The notes under the pieces are model-generated. The model saw nothing but the letters and a program-made list of their open reading frames with translations, had not been told where the DNA came from and did no database searches. A program made the translations under genes and the position numbers. Below are positions 34,395 through 47,619 of a stretch of 64,000 nucleotides of DNA, in pieces. Origin of the DNA: Saposhnikovia divaricata (taxonomy: Eukaryota > Streptophyta > Magnoliopsida > Apiales > Apiaceae); contig CM071596.1 of NCBI GenBank assembly GCA_036435485.1, forward strand, positions 16,768,001 through 16,832,000, written 5' to 3'. How positions within the stretch are numbered: position 1 is the stretch's first letter; each line of letters opens with the position of its first letter.

Positions 34395-34406
34395 TGGTAT
34401 CAGAGC
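34395..34406 (+). other. Primer-binding site of level 4
   Basis: TGGTATCAGAGC, the standard complement of initiator-Met tRNA, five bases after the LTR. Confidence 0.88.
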
Positions 34407-35549
34407 GTACGTTATAAACCCCAGAGATGAGGCGACGTTAAAACAATAAATTCACTAAGATAACAAGAACTCTTGCCAAGTTCATAGTCGGACTACTTAA
34501 TGTAGTGATGACCTATAAAACTCTTATGGGAACTATTAAGTATCATGATAGTAACTTAGCTCGATATCCCATCGACAAGTAAGGCAACAGACCTTGAGGC
34601 ATACGAGCAGCAGCGCGTTGATGCTTTATTATATGTTGAAGATCAGCGGGTAAATTCAATAGAGTACCCTACTGGAGACCCGGAAGAGGTTCCAGCAGAT
34701 AAGGAAAATCTTGTTAGGATAAGGAGCTTACCCTCGAAGAATGAGGGCTGTAGCCAGAAAGACTGAGATGATTAAGGTATAGAGCTCAGAAAAGTGGGCA
34801 TAAAGAACTAAGCTTTTAGCAAGAGAACTGAAGATTCATGTTGGATTCGTGGCTGGACTACTGGAGGTAGTACCAGCAAGTAAGACGGATTGGAAGAATT
34901 ACTTGAGATCTTATACGGGAATAGATGAGAATCATTAGAGACTTTCATATTAACGAAAAAAGTGCTAGAAGGATGTATGATTATCAAAGGCATCGATATA
35001 AGGCGAGGAGCGGAGTCCCTAGGAATAGTTGAGAAGAGGCAGTAAGTGCCATATCATTTGATAAATGAATAAGTATGAATATTGTCAGTAATAATTCGCC
35101 ATGAGAAGGCAGATGTCATAGGTTGTAATTTATGGAACCAAATTGAGGTTGATGAAGTTGTTTTATTCAAGAAAATGTCCATTTTATGAATGAATCAGTT
35201 AGAAAGTGAAAACATTGGGAAGTGACAGCATGATTGGATAAAGTTATATAAGGAAGTAGTAAGCAAGACAATAATCTCAGAACCTACCGGAAGATAAGAC
35301 CAGTGAGTCAAGACGAACTCGTAATGAGACTATTGTCAGAGACTAAGTATAGGGTTAATTTAACTCAGTGAAATGATGAACCAGAAACGTTAGATGCATG
35401 TGACTCAGAGGAATATTAAATTCTTTCTTTTCTTTGAATGGATTATAGTAGTTACCTTAAGTTTACTCCGACACGGAATTATAACGGATCAAGTAATACG
35501 ATCAGCAGTTAAAGAGAAAAATGTGAGAAAATCTTCCTGGAGCTAAAAG

Positions 35550-35789
35550 ATGAAATTGGTAATGATCAAGAGTTGGCATTGTTTAATGGAAAAAGGGAGA
35601 CTTTGTGCTTCCAACGACGCTTCGCATAAAAGATTAGGATGTGTGCTTGCGCAGCACGACAAAGTACTTACGGATGCATTCGGACAGCATGTTTCACCAG
35701 GTTCGGATGGCCTTAGTAGTGCCAATTTTTGTGGAACAACCAACTCCGACGGTAATGTTCCTTCTGAGACTGGTAGTCAGGTAGACTGA
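35550..35789 (+). pseudogene. Gypsy RNase H fragment, N-terminal part
   Basis: An 79-codon frame contains 'NDASHKRLGCVLAQHDKV', matching the opening of Ty3/Gypsy RNase H, whose first catalytic Asp sits in 'DAS'. The expected tyrosine before the Asp and the 'YASRQL' that normally follows are not recognisable, and no RT precedes it. It is a relic showing that the interior descends from a Gypsy pol. Confidence 0.55.
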
Positions 35790-37815
35790 CATTTGGTAAT
35801 ATTGAATATCAGGACGTATAGGTATCAGGACGTTGTGACAAGTTTCAGTTTAAAACTGTTAATTCCCTTCTAAGGGATGTATATAATTGGTTCCTCTCCA
35901 GGGGTTAAATTTCCAACCCGATGATGATTATTTCGTTAATTATGACTGCTTACGGTTCTACCTACTAGGAGGTTCATAGAACTATTCTTCAGGTTTTGAA
36001 ACTGGTCTCCTTATTGTTACCAGTCGATGGATAGATTGACCAAAATTTCCCTAATTCTGGGAAGAACTTCAACGAATTTTGGCAAACCTTGTCTTTCTAA
36101 TTATCAGAGAACATCATGGAAGAGAGTAGAAACTGGGGAAAACCCCGTGAATTGGGTAAGGTAGCCGCTACATGGGTTGGTGGACAGACCCCGGTTATCG
36201 CGATTGATTGTAGAAATACAATGATGAAGTGAGATTGGACGAAAACAGGAAATGTAAGTAAGAAACCAGCCGGACTGAGAAACTCCGAGATTGACTTAAG
36301 TGAAAAGGTTGTTATGCCAGGAATAGTAAGCTTGCGTGGCACGTGGTAGTGATAAGAATAGTTGAAAAGATAAAAATAGAGGAAAGGTGACCAGAGACGG
36401 TGCCGAGAAGTCGATTAAGACTTATATGGAGTAAAGTTTTGGAAAGGTAGAAAGGTATCAAAGTAGAAGGCACTATGCCAGCAATTGCTAGAAAAGTAAT
36501 GCTAAATTAGCCAACCCCTAAAATCATATATAATTTTAGTGTGGCCAGTTGAGGGCAAGTCACAAAGGATTATCAAGTGACTAGACCAGCAATGAAAGAA
36601 CAAAGCAGGGTTGCTTCTAAGAAAGCACCGACTGCAAGGCCTTCTGATATAAAGGAAACATTAATGAGATCGTAGGAATCTTCTGCTGAACAGCCCATGT
36701 TTTGATTGGGAATTCACTAGACCTTTTTGGGATGGGGTCACCCGTACTAAAGTGACTCATGTGTATATGGTTGTCCAAGATTACGAGTAAAATGGAAGTA
36801 TAGTGACTTGAGATGTATGATGTTAGGGTATCGTGAATACCATGAATATATTATGACGGAGGAAAGTAAACAATGAAGGTATATGAAGAGAGTATAGAAA
36901 TGGTCAGAAATTGAACAGTATGCTGTAGGAACTTTCTCTGAGGCAAGTACCTTTGCGAAGAACGATAAGCACTAGGAAATTCACGTTGAACTCGACCAAT
37001 ATCTTTCAGAACATCCTTGCTACCATTAACAAGTTCTGTAAAAGAGCAGATAGACCTACGTTGTCTTTTGGAAGGTCAAATAGGTTGACCACTATCTGAA
37101 AAAAGAAATTAGCAGTAAGCTACCGATCGATTATCAAATAAGAATGATTGAAAAGAGACCCTTATTAAGGATACATGATTTGATTGCCAATTATAGGATG
37201 CAGGAATTCCTTGGCAGTTGAATTAAGGATAAGATATCCATAAAGTAAGGCAAACCCTGGGGAATGTACAAGGGATGGCACTAACCCTAATAAAGACATT
37301 GTGAATTCAGATGATATGAGTTGGATTTGCTAAGGCAACAATGACCTGTACAGATTATTAAAAAGAGTTCTGGAAAGAACAGAGATAGAATTATTAGGGT
37401 ATTGATCAAAGACGTTTTGATGTACCCTGTACCTAGAAAATACAGAAGGAATGATGAGGACGACCTAAGAAACCTTACAAGGAAAAGCTAATATTCTGAG
37501 TTTCCAACTAGAAGTTTGGAAGAGAATGTAAGACACAATAACAATATACCAGATGATGCATGTATGAAACCCTGAGGGAGTATGGATTGAACCTATAAAG
37601 GTTGAGATTATCCTAAGATAAGGAAAGAACTAAGAAAAGAAGTATCCTAAGTAGGATTGGGAATAAACGTGATAAAGTTCCCACGGGTAGTTGGAAGGAA
37701 TGACTTATGGAAAAAGACTGATAGATATATTTTTCTCCTTCAGCAGAGCTTAAGGGAGAATGCTTTCACCCAACAGTGATGAGAATGAGGTAAAAAAAAA
37801 AAAATTTGAATTGAA

Positions 37816-37902
37816 ATGTATCCGGAGAACAAGGATTACCAGAAATTACTATTATTAGGAAAGGCCAATGAGGTGGCCGACAGTCTAAGTATAAAGGAAT
37901 AA
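37816..37902 (+). pseudogene. Gypsy RNase H fragment, C-terminal part
   Basis: The frame reads 'KDYQKLLLLGKANEVADSLSIK', close to the Gypsy RNase H end 'GKAN-VADALSRK'. It lies about 2.2 kb downstream of the matching N-terminal fragment rather than the usual 0.3 kb, so the intervening DNA was inserted or rearranged. Confidence 0.55.
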
Positions 37903-39999
37903 TTACAAATGTTCATACCGAAGAAACAGAATAATATTTGGAAGGACCTTGAAGGTCATATCGGGATGGAGGAATTTACATTCCTTCTGATGATTGTGCA
38001 AGAATCGACGGTAATAGTAGTTTAAGTAAAGATTCGATTCCTGATGGGTCTTAAGCATATTACATACCTTAGAAGGTCCCGTTTTGAGGCAAACAAGGTC
38101 CATGATACAAAAAAAAATTGACGAAGTAAACCATTAAGTTTCCAGTCTTTTATGGAAGATGCATGAGTGATAGTTTCATCAACCTGACTTAGCTGCGATG
38201 CTTGAAACTCTTCTGCAATTTTATCTACTTCATGTAATATCTACATCAAGTTCAGGAAGTGTTCCTTATGGATAAGGAATAGTGATTAATTTGTCTCCCT
38301 AAAGGATTGAAACCCGTACGGTTAGCAATTAAGGCACTACGTAAGCAACAAGCGATGGTGATTCTTCTAAGAAAGTAGATGACAACGTAAAGATAAAGAA
38401 AGTGCTGCTATTGATAAGCTAAATGGCATGTTGATGAATGACAAGCAAGTTTGTGTTAGTGTACTTCTGCGCAAACAAGATAGAGAATATGAGGTTGATG
38501 ATTCATGATGCTAAATGTATTCCCGTGGAAAAAATTAATGAGACTTAGAGAGAAGGGCAGTTGAGCCCGAGACTTATTAGGCCACCTGAGGGTTTAAAGT
38601 GTTCGGAAGGTGGCATTCGAGCCAGTTTTACCCCCAAAGCTTATAGCATGGTAGTAACGTGTTTCTTGTGGCAAAGCTACACCAGTAAAATGCAGATGCT
38701 CAATAGATGATAAGAGTGCGAGCAGGTAGGTGTACGACCTGGTCTGACTTACGAAAGACAACCTGTGAAAAACCACGGGTAGAAAAGAATAAGTGATGAG
38801 AAACAAGTTGACAGAAGTAGATTATATTGGATCTAGCTAAAGAAATCGGCCAGATTCATTTCGGAGGTTTTAAATTTGAAATAATGTGATGATTATAGAG
38901 TAAATGTGACGGGATACCAATAAGGAGGTGCCAAGTGCAAAAGATGCCTCAATAAAGAGATGAAGGTGGAAGTAAATAACAGAGGTAAATAAATATCAGA
39001 TAATAAAAAGGATGTGATTGATAAAGAAAAGACTGGGAAAGCATCTATGAAATGTGAAGTAAGGAATGTTATGAATGGATTAATAAATGGGTTTCTGATG
39101 AATTATCAGGATGACAACCTGATAGTGTTAATATAATAGATATGAAAAGCTAGTAGCGTGACATGGAATGTCAGTAACAATGATGTCCAGCGAGAAACCT
39201 AAGATTTAACCTGAGAGGTTGAAAGATTTTTCCAAAAGTGTTGCTAAGATTGAACCAGAGTATAGGTCCATAGAATAATGGACAAAACAGCAAGATATGT
39301 TGACACGTGAAATTGCGATCAAATGGTATTGGATATAATCATGATTATTTTCTTCTTTGATGAACCTCTATAGTTCAGAGGTAAATTCTGAGTATGATAT
39401 TTTACAAAAAAAAAAAATCTATAATCCTTTAGAATTCTTTTCTTTTCTTCTCTCTTATTCATCTTCTTTATGAATTGAGAAGAACAACCCTTTAAGGAGG
39501 GGAGGTACTGCTACGTGACTATCTGTCTATGTGATAGAAGTCTAAGTGGAATACCATAACTTGTTTAATTGCTTGTCAAGTACTAAAGGCTGGCCCCCTT
39601 CTGTACTAACTATGCAATATAACAAATGTTCAATTGATCATAGTGATCTCTCAATAAATCTTTCCACTTCTCTATATTGATCGAGATTACGAAGATTAAG
39701 GCGATCAGGAAATGCATAGTGCGAGTGAGGTTATCTCCGAATTCGCAATGCGATAGAGATACCGATGTCACTGTAGATACCAATAAGGGTGATATTATAT
39801 GAATGAGTAAGAGCAGAACCAGGATAGTGTGATGTGCAAAAGTAGAAAAGTTGATAAAAAGGAAAAAGAGAGTACTGTAGCACTACGGAGATGTGCTGTA
39901 AACGGGTTGAAATGATTAAGGTTCAACCGAGGATTGGAAAGCTAGATGACAAACAAGAACCCGATTGTTTCCTACCTGATTCCGGGACGGAATCCTTTT

Positions 40000-40012
40000 A
40001 AGGAGGGGAGAC
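40000..40012 (+). other. Polypurine tract of level 4
   Basis: AAGGAGGGGAGAC lies directly before the 3' LTR. A similar phrase AAGGAGGGGAGG occurs upstream at 39494, next to 'aacccttt', and may be a duplicate tract. Confidence 0.8.
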
Positions 40013-43000
40013 TGTAAGAACCCCAAATTTTGGATATAATTTGTAAGAACCCAGATTTTTTGTACTAATTAAAACTTTTTATTATGTATTGGAGTATGAA
40101 TGTATCAATGGGTTAATAGATGGATATTGAATGGATTCGGATTCAATTATGATATGCCATGAAGAATGGTATTGGTTGACAACTTATATAAGAATTATCT
40201 ATCTCCTAGGAAATTAAGAAGTGGCAATTCCAATGAAGAAGATTATTCTTATGTCATCCAAATCGATATCTGTTATTAGTCCGGTGGTTCCGTAAAAGGG
40301 TTAAGGAATGTTCGAAAGAGAATCGGGACATTTGTATAAACCGAGAGAGTAAGTAAAGAAAAATGGATGAATAGTGTTTTTGGTGGGAATGAGAATATTA
40401 TGAGACGACACTATATAGAAGTACCCGGAATGGATTTTTGAATTCGTATTAGTGATTCGAGGGGAAAATAAGTGTATGTAAAAGCTGTCGGATTCTGAAA
40501 AACAGTATTTTTATTTTCTCCGAGAATTCCCTGGACACTGATAGACTTAAGGATTTAATGAGAGGATTTAAGGAATTTAAATTCGAGAGTTACCAAGAAA
40601 GATGGAGAATGGTATTATAAATGTTAAGAAGGTTGTCAGTAAAACCCTAACTAGAAACGAATGAGTTATTCCTCCGAACGATCAATGAATTGAGTAATAA
40701 ACGGACAAGGAAACAAGCAAGGAATCAAGATACATGCATGTGCTAGTGGATAACATCAAGTAACCAAGCTAGTTACAAGTTAACTAGCATCATTAGAAAA
40801 CCAACCAAGCACTTAGCTTACAACACACACCTTGCCACAAGAATGCAACACTTGTCCACTTGATTAGCTCATCCATGACCAAAGCACTTTATTAAAGTGG
40901 CTTTATGCAAGATATTATCAACAATAATTCATTTAGACTAGATGAGATCAAAGACAAGCCAAGCAAACTCCATTCTCTCCATTTCTTCAAAACTGCCCAG
41001 CAAGAATAGCCATGAAAGAAAAATTCATATCTCAAAATCTAGAGCTTCTAAAATCACCAAATTTTGACCATAGCCTCTCCACACCATGTGTAAGGTTCGT
41101 TCAAAATTTCATGGCCAACAAAGTAGTATAGCCTAGTCAAATCCATGCTCAAAGTTGGGGCAACAAATCTGACCAGTTTCTGTCCAGTGGGAAAAACGGG
41201 TTCAAAACCATAGCTACAAAGCTTCAAATTAGATGATATAGGACTCAAAACAAAGCTTATGAAGAGGCCAAGATGTGGTAAAAATTTGAGAGCCAAACTC
41301 TTATTTTTCGATTTTCTATGATTTTTACAAAAGTGATGATGAATAGTAACCCTTAGAAACTAACTTTGATTTCTTGTTTTGTTTGGATGATCTAAGCTTT
41401 GTTGAGGCTATACAAGGACTATAACAAGCTTAGTAAGGCTAGGACACTCTCCAAGGAAGGTATAATCCTTAAGAACCCTAGATGTTATTTTAAGATTATG
41501 TATGTTTTTGGTGGATTTTAGCATAGTTATGACATTAGTGTTATCATGAGCATGATCTTGTAGTTGGTTTGACCATATGATGATTATGATGGTGAAGAGT
41601 AATATTCCTGGACTTGTTGAGATGTATAACATGTGTATAAGATGTATGGATGCCCGGTGTGGCTTGGTTGTGTTGAAAACAATTTTGAAACGTTCGATTT
41701 ATAGCCGTCGTAATGCCCGATTTTCATTAGACCTTAGTAATTCGTGCATAACAGTTAGGTTAAATTTCTGACCTTAATGGATACATGACCTAACCTTGTA
41801 GATCTCGAGTCATAGATCGCTTTGGCGAAAGAATCGAAGCATTCCGACTTACGGTTTAGGAGTTATGGCCGACTTAGTAAAAGTTGTTCGAAACCGTAAC
41901 TACAAGTTCGTTATTAAAATTGAACCTCGGTAAAATATGAAAGTTTGTGACGAATCATGGTAATTAAATATTAGAGGTCATGAGGAAGATTTGAAAGAAA
42001 ACCACATGTCATTTGGATCGTTTTTCGATTTTATAAAAATGTTCAAGTCGAGGTTAAATATAAACGAACCCCTAAAATGGATACTTGGTTATAACTTTGG
42101 TAAAACACTTAGAAAATGGGCGATAAAACTCGAGGTATAATCATGGTTCGTAAACGACCGACCTTAGGACTTACCCGGCTTAAGTATATGTCAAGTGTAA
42201 GTACAATGACATGTCTTAATAACGAACAAAAGTCGGATCGTATCGGTAATAAAAAGAGTTATACAAAAGGGTGCATAACGAGATAACTTGAAAGCGTGTT
42301 TCGACTTAAGTAAAGTTATACGTAACCTTCTAAAGAAGTGTTAGGTAATTAATCTCGAATATTCTGATTGTTTATAGATCACCGAGCTGAACCGGGACAC
42401 GCTACCTCTACCCACACCCGACTACCAGGCAAGTGTTCAAACCTTTGAACCTGTTGTTGTGATAATATATGTATATGATTTCTATTTTACATATGCCATC
42501 GCATGCATGCCTGTTTCCAATTATATTATGACTCTGGTTTTTTTGTGATACTTGTTCCCTGAATTGATATTGGCTTATAGACTAGATACGATTTATCAGT
42601 AATAAGCCGGATTATTTTGGTAAGACCCTTAGCGAAGGGCATATGATATTCATTCTAAATATAGACCGGGAGTCGGTATTTTGAGTTATAGATAGTCGTG
42701 GAAACCTGGAGGGATTCCAACGACAGATTATTATTTATCTGAGGAAGGTTATTGTTAAACGTTATTATATTCCATAAAGTATCAATTACTTGGAAATATT
42801 TCGAGGAATGTTATTCGAGTATTATCTTAGTCGAGAGATAATAAATGAATGTTAATTTTGAATATTCATTTAGAGTTGATATTTAATGAATATTATTTTG
42901 ATATTCTTTAGAATGTTATTTATTAAATGAATATTACTTTCGAATATTCATTTAAGGTTTTATGTATTTAATGAATATTATTTTAAAATATTCATTGGAA

Positions 43001-44752
43001 GTTCTATTTACATAAGGAATATTATTTCGATTATTCCTTTAAAGTTTTGATTACTAAATGAATATTATTTGGATATTCATTTAGAAGATTATTTATTAAA
43101 TGAATGCTATTTGGATTTTCATTTAAAAGAGTAAATATTAAATGAACATTATTTTCGAATATTCATTTAAGGTTCGACTTATTTATTGAATACTATTTTA
43201 AATATTTATTGGAGTTTAATTATTTAATGAATATTATTTCGAATATTCATTTAAGGAGGGATTTATTTATTAAATAATTCCATATATTCATTCGAGGATT
43301 ACTTACGAGAAATATTATGAGTTAATAATATTCCATAATTATTATTGAGTAAATAAATATTCTTGGAATATTTATTTAATCCTTTTAAAATTCTTTTTAA
43401 AATAATTTATATTATTCGGAGATTACCTTCCACCTCCAGATATTATGTAAAATATTTCGGAGTCTTTTTACGACTATTTTATCAAGGAAAGGTTCCCAAC
43501 TCTTTCTTTTTCATTTAAATCTATCTTAAAAGGATTTAAATGCTCGCTCAAACTTCCATATTATAGGGGAACCTACTTGAGCAATGTTATTTATCTTGTT
43601 GACTTCCCGGTCATAATTTATCCTCTTCACTCGCAACTTGGTTGCTATGGACTCATTAAGTCTGTGTTTACCTTCTCATCTTTCGAGGGGTAAGATTGTT
43701 GGAACAAGTTGATGTTCGTTACCAAGCAATAGCTTGGAAGTTATTGGTGAATTTTCCTTTCCAACTAGATACGACTACTTTGTAGAGTCTTATCAACAAG
43801 TATTATACTTGGGAAAGGGGGACGAACGTTACATTCAGAATCATGAATTCTATTGGAACTAGGAGTCGTGTAAGAGGCCGAGTAGCGCCGGTCCATCCCC
43901 TTTGGCCCAACCGTTGGCCTGGGAGAGCTAGTAAGGCGGTAGACAAGTAAAGCCGTCAGTTCTTCCTTCTACCGGTAGTAAATCTAATTTGAGCTGTACG
44001 ATCTTGACTGATCATCAAGATTGGAACAGCGGGCGCGGTGAATACTCCATCATTGGTTCATCATCCAAACTTATTTATTTCCTGCAACATGATTACTGTT
44101 GGCAGAGCTGGAAAAGTGTTCGTAACTGAAATTGCAATATTTTCCTTGCAAGTTCCTCTTTATAATATCTTGCTTATTTTCGACATAGCAGATATTCCCT
44201 CATATATTTACATTTTGAGTTACCTTGTAACTTCATCGTTCATATTATACTGGCATCATTTCCGTAAATGCATGGCATATGGTTTGAAAGATACTTTTGA
44301 ACTGTTATATATTATCGTTCAGTTAAATATTATTGTTGGTGGGCTATTGCTCACCCTTGCTTTATTATTATATCACAACAACAGCTAGACCAGATGACTC
44401 GCACAAGGCGCACTCGATGCTGGCGAGGACGATGAGACTACCAGAGCCGAAGAGAAAGCTATTGGTAGGATAGATTTATTCTTTCAGTACCAAGTATATG
44501 GTCTAGTATGACTCATGTAAATGGATGGCAAAGAGTATGTATTTATATTAAAATTCTTTTGGGTTGTAAGAACTCATAATGTGTTTAATAAAATTTGGTT
44601 GTTACTCTGATTTCATCTCTAGGACTATAACGGGTGTGTTTTATGTTATTGTTTTGGGTCACAAGGTTGTAATTTAATATTTATGTTGAACTGTGGATGG
44701 GAATTGAGACGGTAACGACCAGATCCCTGACCCCGGATCTAGGGGTGTTACA
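40013..44752 (+). repeat. Level 4 3' LTR, 4740 bp
   Basis: Same length as the 5' LTR. Differences seen: near 40348 (gag for gtg context), near 40520, near 41616 and near 42707. Confidence 0.93.
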
Positions 44753-44757
44753 CTAGA

Positions 44758-46213
44758 ACAGAAGGTGGAGCTACAAGGGAAGCAGTATGAGTATGAGCTT
44801 GCAAGGCTAGCTAATCCTCAAGTTGATCTGGACAAACGAAGGATAGGGCAGAAATGGGATGAAGCAAGGAAGATAATGATGGGACCATGTGCGAAAGGAG
44901 TTCATAACAAGGATGCAGATGATCTGTTCTACAACTTGAATTTGCAGAATCCAATGACTGGGGACTATATAAATGCTTTGAAGAGATTAATTTCTAAAGT
45001 CAGGGTTGGATACAATGCAAATCTTAAGGAGTGGCAGGTTATCTTGTCTTTGGTAGAAGGAGTCCCAACATCTTTCCTATATGTGGATGACCAATTCATA
45101 ATGAGAAGATCTGCGTCAGAGTTGTTCTTGCTAGCGACTAAAATCCAGTACACTCAATCTGAGGAGCTAAGCATTCTGTACAGGGATCAGTTAATGCAGC
45201 TAGCAGAGGACAAGGGTCCAGAATTCTCAGCATATCCAAATTTTGTCCGGATGGTAGTTGACGGAAAGATGAAGAGGGTTAGCATGGAGGAAAATGATCT
45301 AATGGAGCTTTCAGTAGAATCTCTCAAAGCTGTCTGTAGACAAATGATGAGTAAGGGATTCGCTTCTGAGCTTAAAGATAAATCCGTGAAGATCATTGAA
45401 AGAGTTATATTCAAGAAGAGCAATGAGGTGTGGAAGTGTGATGTCATTGCTCCAAACCCTCTTGATGACGTGAAGATTGAGCCGGAGCTGATAGAGAAGA
45501 AATGGAATATTCTTCAAGCCATGAAGAATGTAGATGAAGCTCTGAATCTTCCTTCCGGAGCACTAGAACAAGGAGAAATAAGGGAGGCTATTGGTGTTCC
45601 AGGAAGTGAAAGTGTATACTGGATACATGCTTATGTTGAAGATACAGCTGATGCCTTAGTATTCATAGATGCAGACCAGAATCAAACAATCTTGCATATG
45701 AGTAGACAATGGCTGCTACGGACTCAAGATGCTGCATTTCTGGAGAGAGTATTATATGTATTCAAATGGGGCGAAGTGGAAGATAAGTTTGTTGAAGAAA
45801 AGCAGAGACTCATGAGTTACCTGTCTGAAGTAGTGGTGGAAAAGAAGAGAATGGAGCGAGATGCGGCCAGTGTCCACAATACTGACCGTGTCAAGGGCTA
45901 CCCCAAGATGATCTATTGTCAGTTCAAATCTGATAAATCTCACTGGAAACCTCAGCTCATCATGAAGAACTTCGAGGATATTCCAAAGATCAGAACTACT
46001 CAGGAGGTGGACAAACTCAGAAGGCTTTTCAAACATCCTTATCCAGAGCCCAAGAACCCTCTAGAAATGGAAGCTGTGAGTCTGTTGAATGCTAGGTGGA
46101 AGCAGCTTAAAGATCCAGTATACAAGAAAGAAAAGCAGCAGAAGGAGAAGAGCAAAAGGCAGAAAGAAGAGAGAGACCAAGCTGCTGAAGCTAGAAAGAG
46201 GAAACGGAATTAG
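44758..46213 (+). pseudogene. Level 3 env-like third ORF, second part
   Basis: Resumes in the original frame right after the second CTAGA copy and runs about 485 codons to TAG at 46211-46213. It is largely charged and helical, with an alpha-helical central part (45050-45900). It ends in a Lys/Glu/Arg-rich tail ('KKEKQQKEKSKRQKEERDQ') that looks like coiled coil plus nuclear-localisation-type basic clusters. No transmembrane segment is obvious. Separated from its start by 15 kb, it cannot be expressed from the original start. Function unknown. Confidence 0.75.
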
Positions 46214-46546
46214 GGTTAAAGGTCAGAGTGGTGTGAACTTGAAGTTGGAAAAACTTCATGTCTTTTGGTTGCTTTAACTCACTTGAGGAAAATTCACCTT
46301 AGAGTGAATCCAATAAGGTGATACAAGTTTGACTAAAAGGTATGAAATAATCCAGGTGATAGGAATCACTCAAATGATCTTTAATTCGAAGTTCGAATTC
46401 TGTTTCTAGTTTAAGTTCTTTGTATTGTTTTCATGTAAATTTCAATTGTAAATTATTCAAGACTGTAATGTTAATTATCTTTTCTCGTCTCATTGTTTAG
46501 TTGAGTTATCCTTCATTAATTTGAATGTCATTGTTAGACAATCAAA
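46214..46546 (+). other. 3' untranslated region of level 3
   Basis: No frame of interest between the third ORF and the polypurine tract. It ends in a T-rich stretch. Confidence 0.6.
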
Positions 46547-46557
46547 TTGGGGGAGAT
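46547..46557 (+). other. Polypurine tract of level 3
   Basis: TTGGGGGAGAT directly before the 3' LTR, the form usual for plant Copia elements. Confidence 0.85.
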
Positions 46558-47614
46558 TGAAAGGCAGAGTGTGTAAACTTGTAACACTATAACTAATGTA
46601 ACTCAAACTAAAGGAAAAGATACTTAACCAGAAGACAATCAAGAACAAGAAGTCACAAGAAATCAACACTAAATGAAGACAAGGTAATTGATACAATTCA
46701 ACATGTTAACTATGATCAATCCAAGAAGAAATCATTGAGAGAAGTTCAAGTCAAAGTTGTTCATGCCTCAGTGATTTGGAAAGCCAAGAATCAAGATCAT
46801 AACTATCAGTATCAATAAGACCAATTGATTTCAAGTGAACAAGAAGGAAAGCAAATATTGGAAAGCCACATTTCTAATTGGATATGGTAATTTATTCAAG
46901 AAGCAAAAACCCTATCAAGACTAGTCACTTATGAACCAGACCGTTGCATCAAGTGTCAGGACATTGATAGCAAGTTTATGTCAGTAATAAAGATCCATAT
47001 TCAAGAGCTTGGTGAAGAATAAAGAAGACATGAAGATATCACAAGTTCAAGATGTGCATTGAAGTTTCAAGTTGAAGACCAGAATATTTTCTAAGTACTA
47101 AATATTCTAGATGGCCAAGTAGAAGTTTCTAAGTAGAAGTTCTACTTAGAACTTCGAGATGGCTAAGTAGAAATTCTCAAGTAGAAGTTCTACTTAGAGT
47201 GCAGCTTCAACATGACACATGGCATCTTCTGATTGGCAGATTTCCAAGCTTTCAAGATAAGGCAAGATTTATGTGGACATCATTGGGCCACGTACATCTT
47301 AGTCTTTGAAGACTACAGGACATAGATTACATGTAGTATAAATAGAAGTACTTGTGTAATGTTTTAGTTAGTGAGCAATTCTAGAGAAAAAAACACAAGA
47401 GAAAAAGAGAGAGTGCATTCACAGAGCTTAGTATCATTCACTCCTCTCTCAACTTCTGTTATACTTTGTAATGAATATTGTAGCAACCCTTTCAAGTTAT
47501 ATATAAGACATATATTCCTTGAATCCGTGTGTTCATTTATTGCATCGTATTTATTGCTTCTCATATTCGAAAAGTTGTATTCACCCCCCCTCTACAACAC
47601 ATTTGGACCTAACA
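46558..47614 (+). repeat. Level 3 3' LTR
   Basis: Full-length match to 17860-18916 with about two substitutions (for example near 47475 and 47526). The palindromes recur at 47129-47149 and 47179-47195. Confidence 0.95.
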
Positions 47615-47619
47615 GTAGG

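Larger units (their letters stand above)
34407..39999 (+). other. Non-coding interior of level 4
   Basis: Purine-rich, with stops in every frame. Apart from two RNase H relics (around 35613 and 37816) I recognise no Gag, protease, integrase or RT motif. A short A-run precedes another at 37793 and 39404. Sequence needed for packaging presumably lies near the 5' end, but I cannot point to it. Confidence 0.6.
29651..44752 (+). mobile_element. Level 4: very young non-coding LTR retrotransposon, LARD-like
   Basis: Two LTRs of exactly 4740 bp (29651-34390, 40013-44752) with about four differences by eye. Perfect CTAGA duplications lie at 29646-29650 and 44753-44757. A tRNA-Met-type primer-binding site follows the 5' LTR and a polypurine tract precedes the 3' LTR. 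The 5.6-kb interior has no ORF over about 120 codons. It holds only worn fragments of Gypsy-type RNase H. Very long LTRs with a non-coding interior define large retrotransposon derivatives (LARDs). Since it inserted recently without coding capacity, it must have used proteins from another element. Confidence 0.88.
17860..47614 (+). mobile_element. Level 3: young Sirevirus-type Copia retrotransposon with env-like ORF
   Basis: LTRs of 1057 bp each (17860-18916, 46558-47614) differ at about two positions. Perfect GTAGG duplications lie at 17855-17859 and 47615-47619. Order: LTR, tRNA-Met-type primer-binding site, leader, gag with zinc knuckles and coiled coil, pol (protease, integrase, RT, RNase H), repeat-rich spacer, env-like ORF, polypurine tract, LTR. 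Without the level 4 insertion it is about 14.6 kb. The large gag, the Copia domain order and the third ORF after pol define the Sirevirus (SIRE/Maximus) lineage; this assignment is from architecture. Confidence 0.88.
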
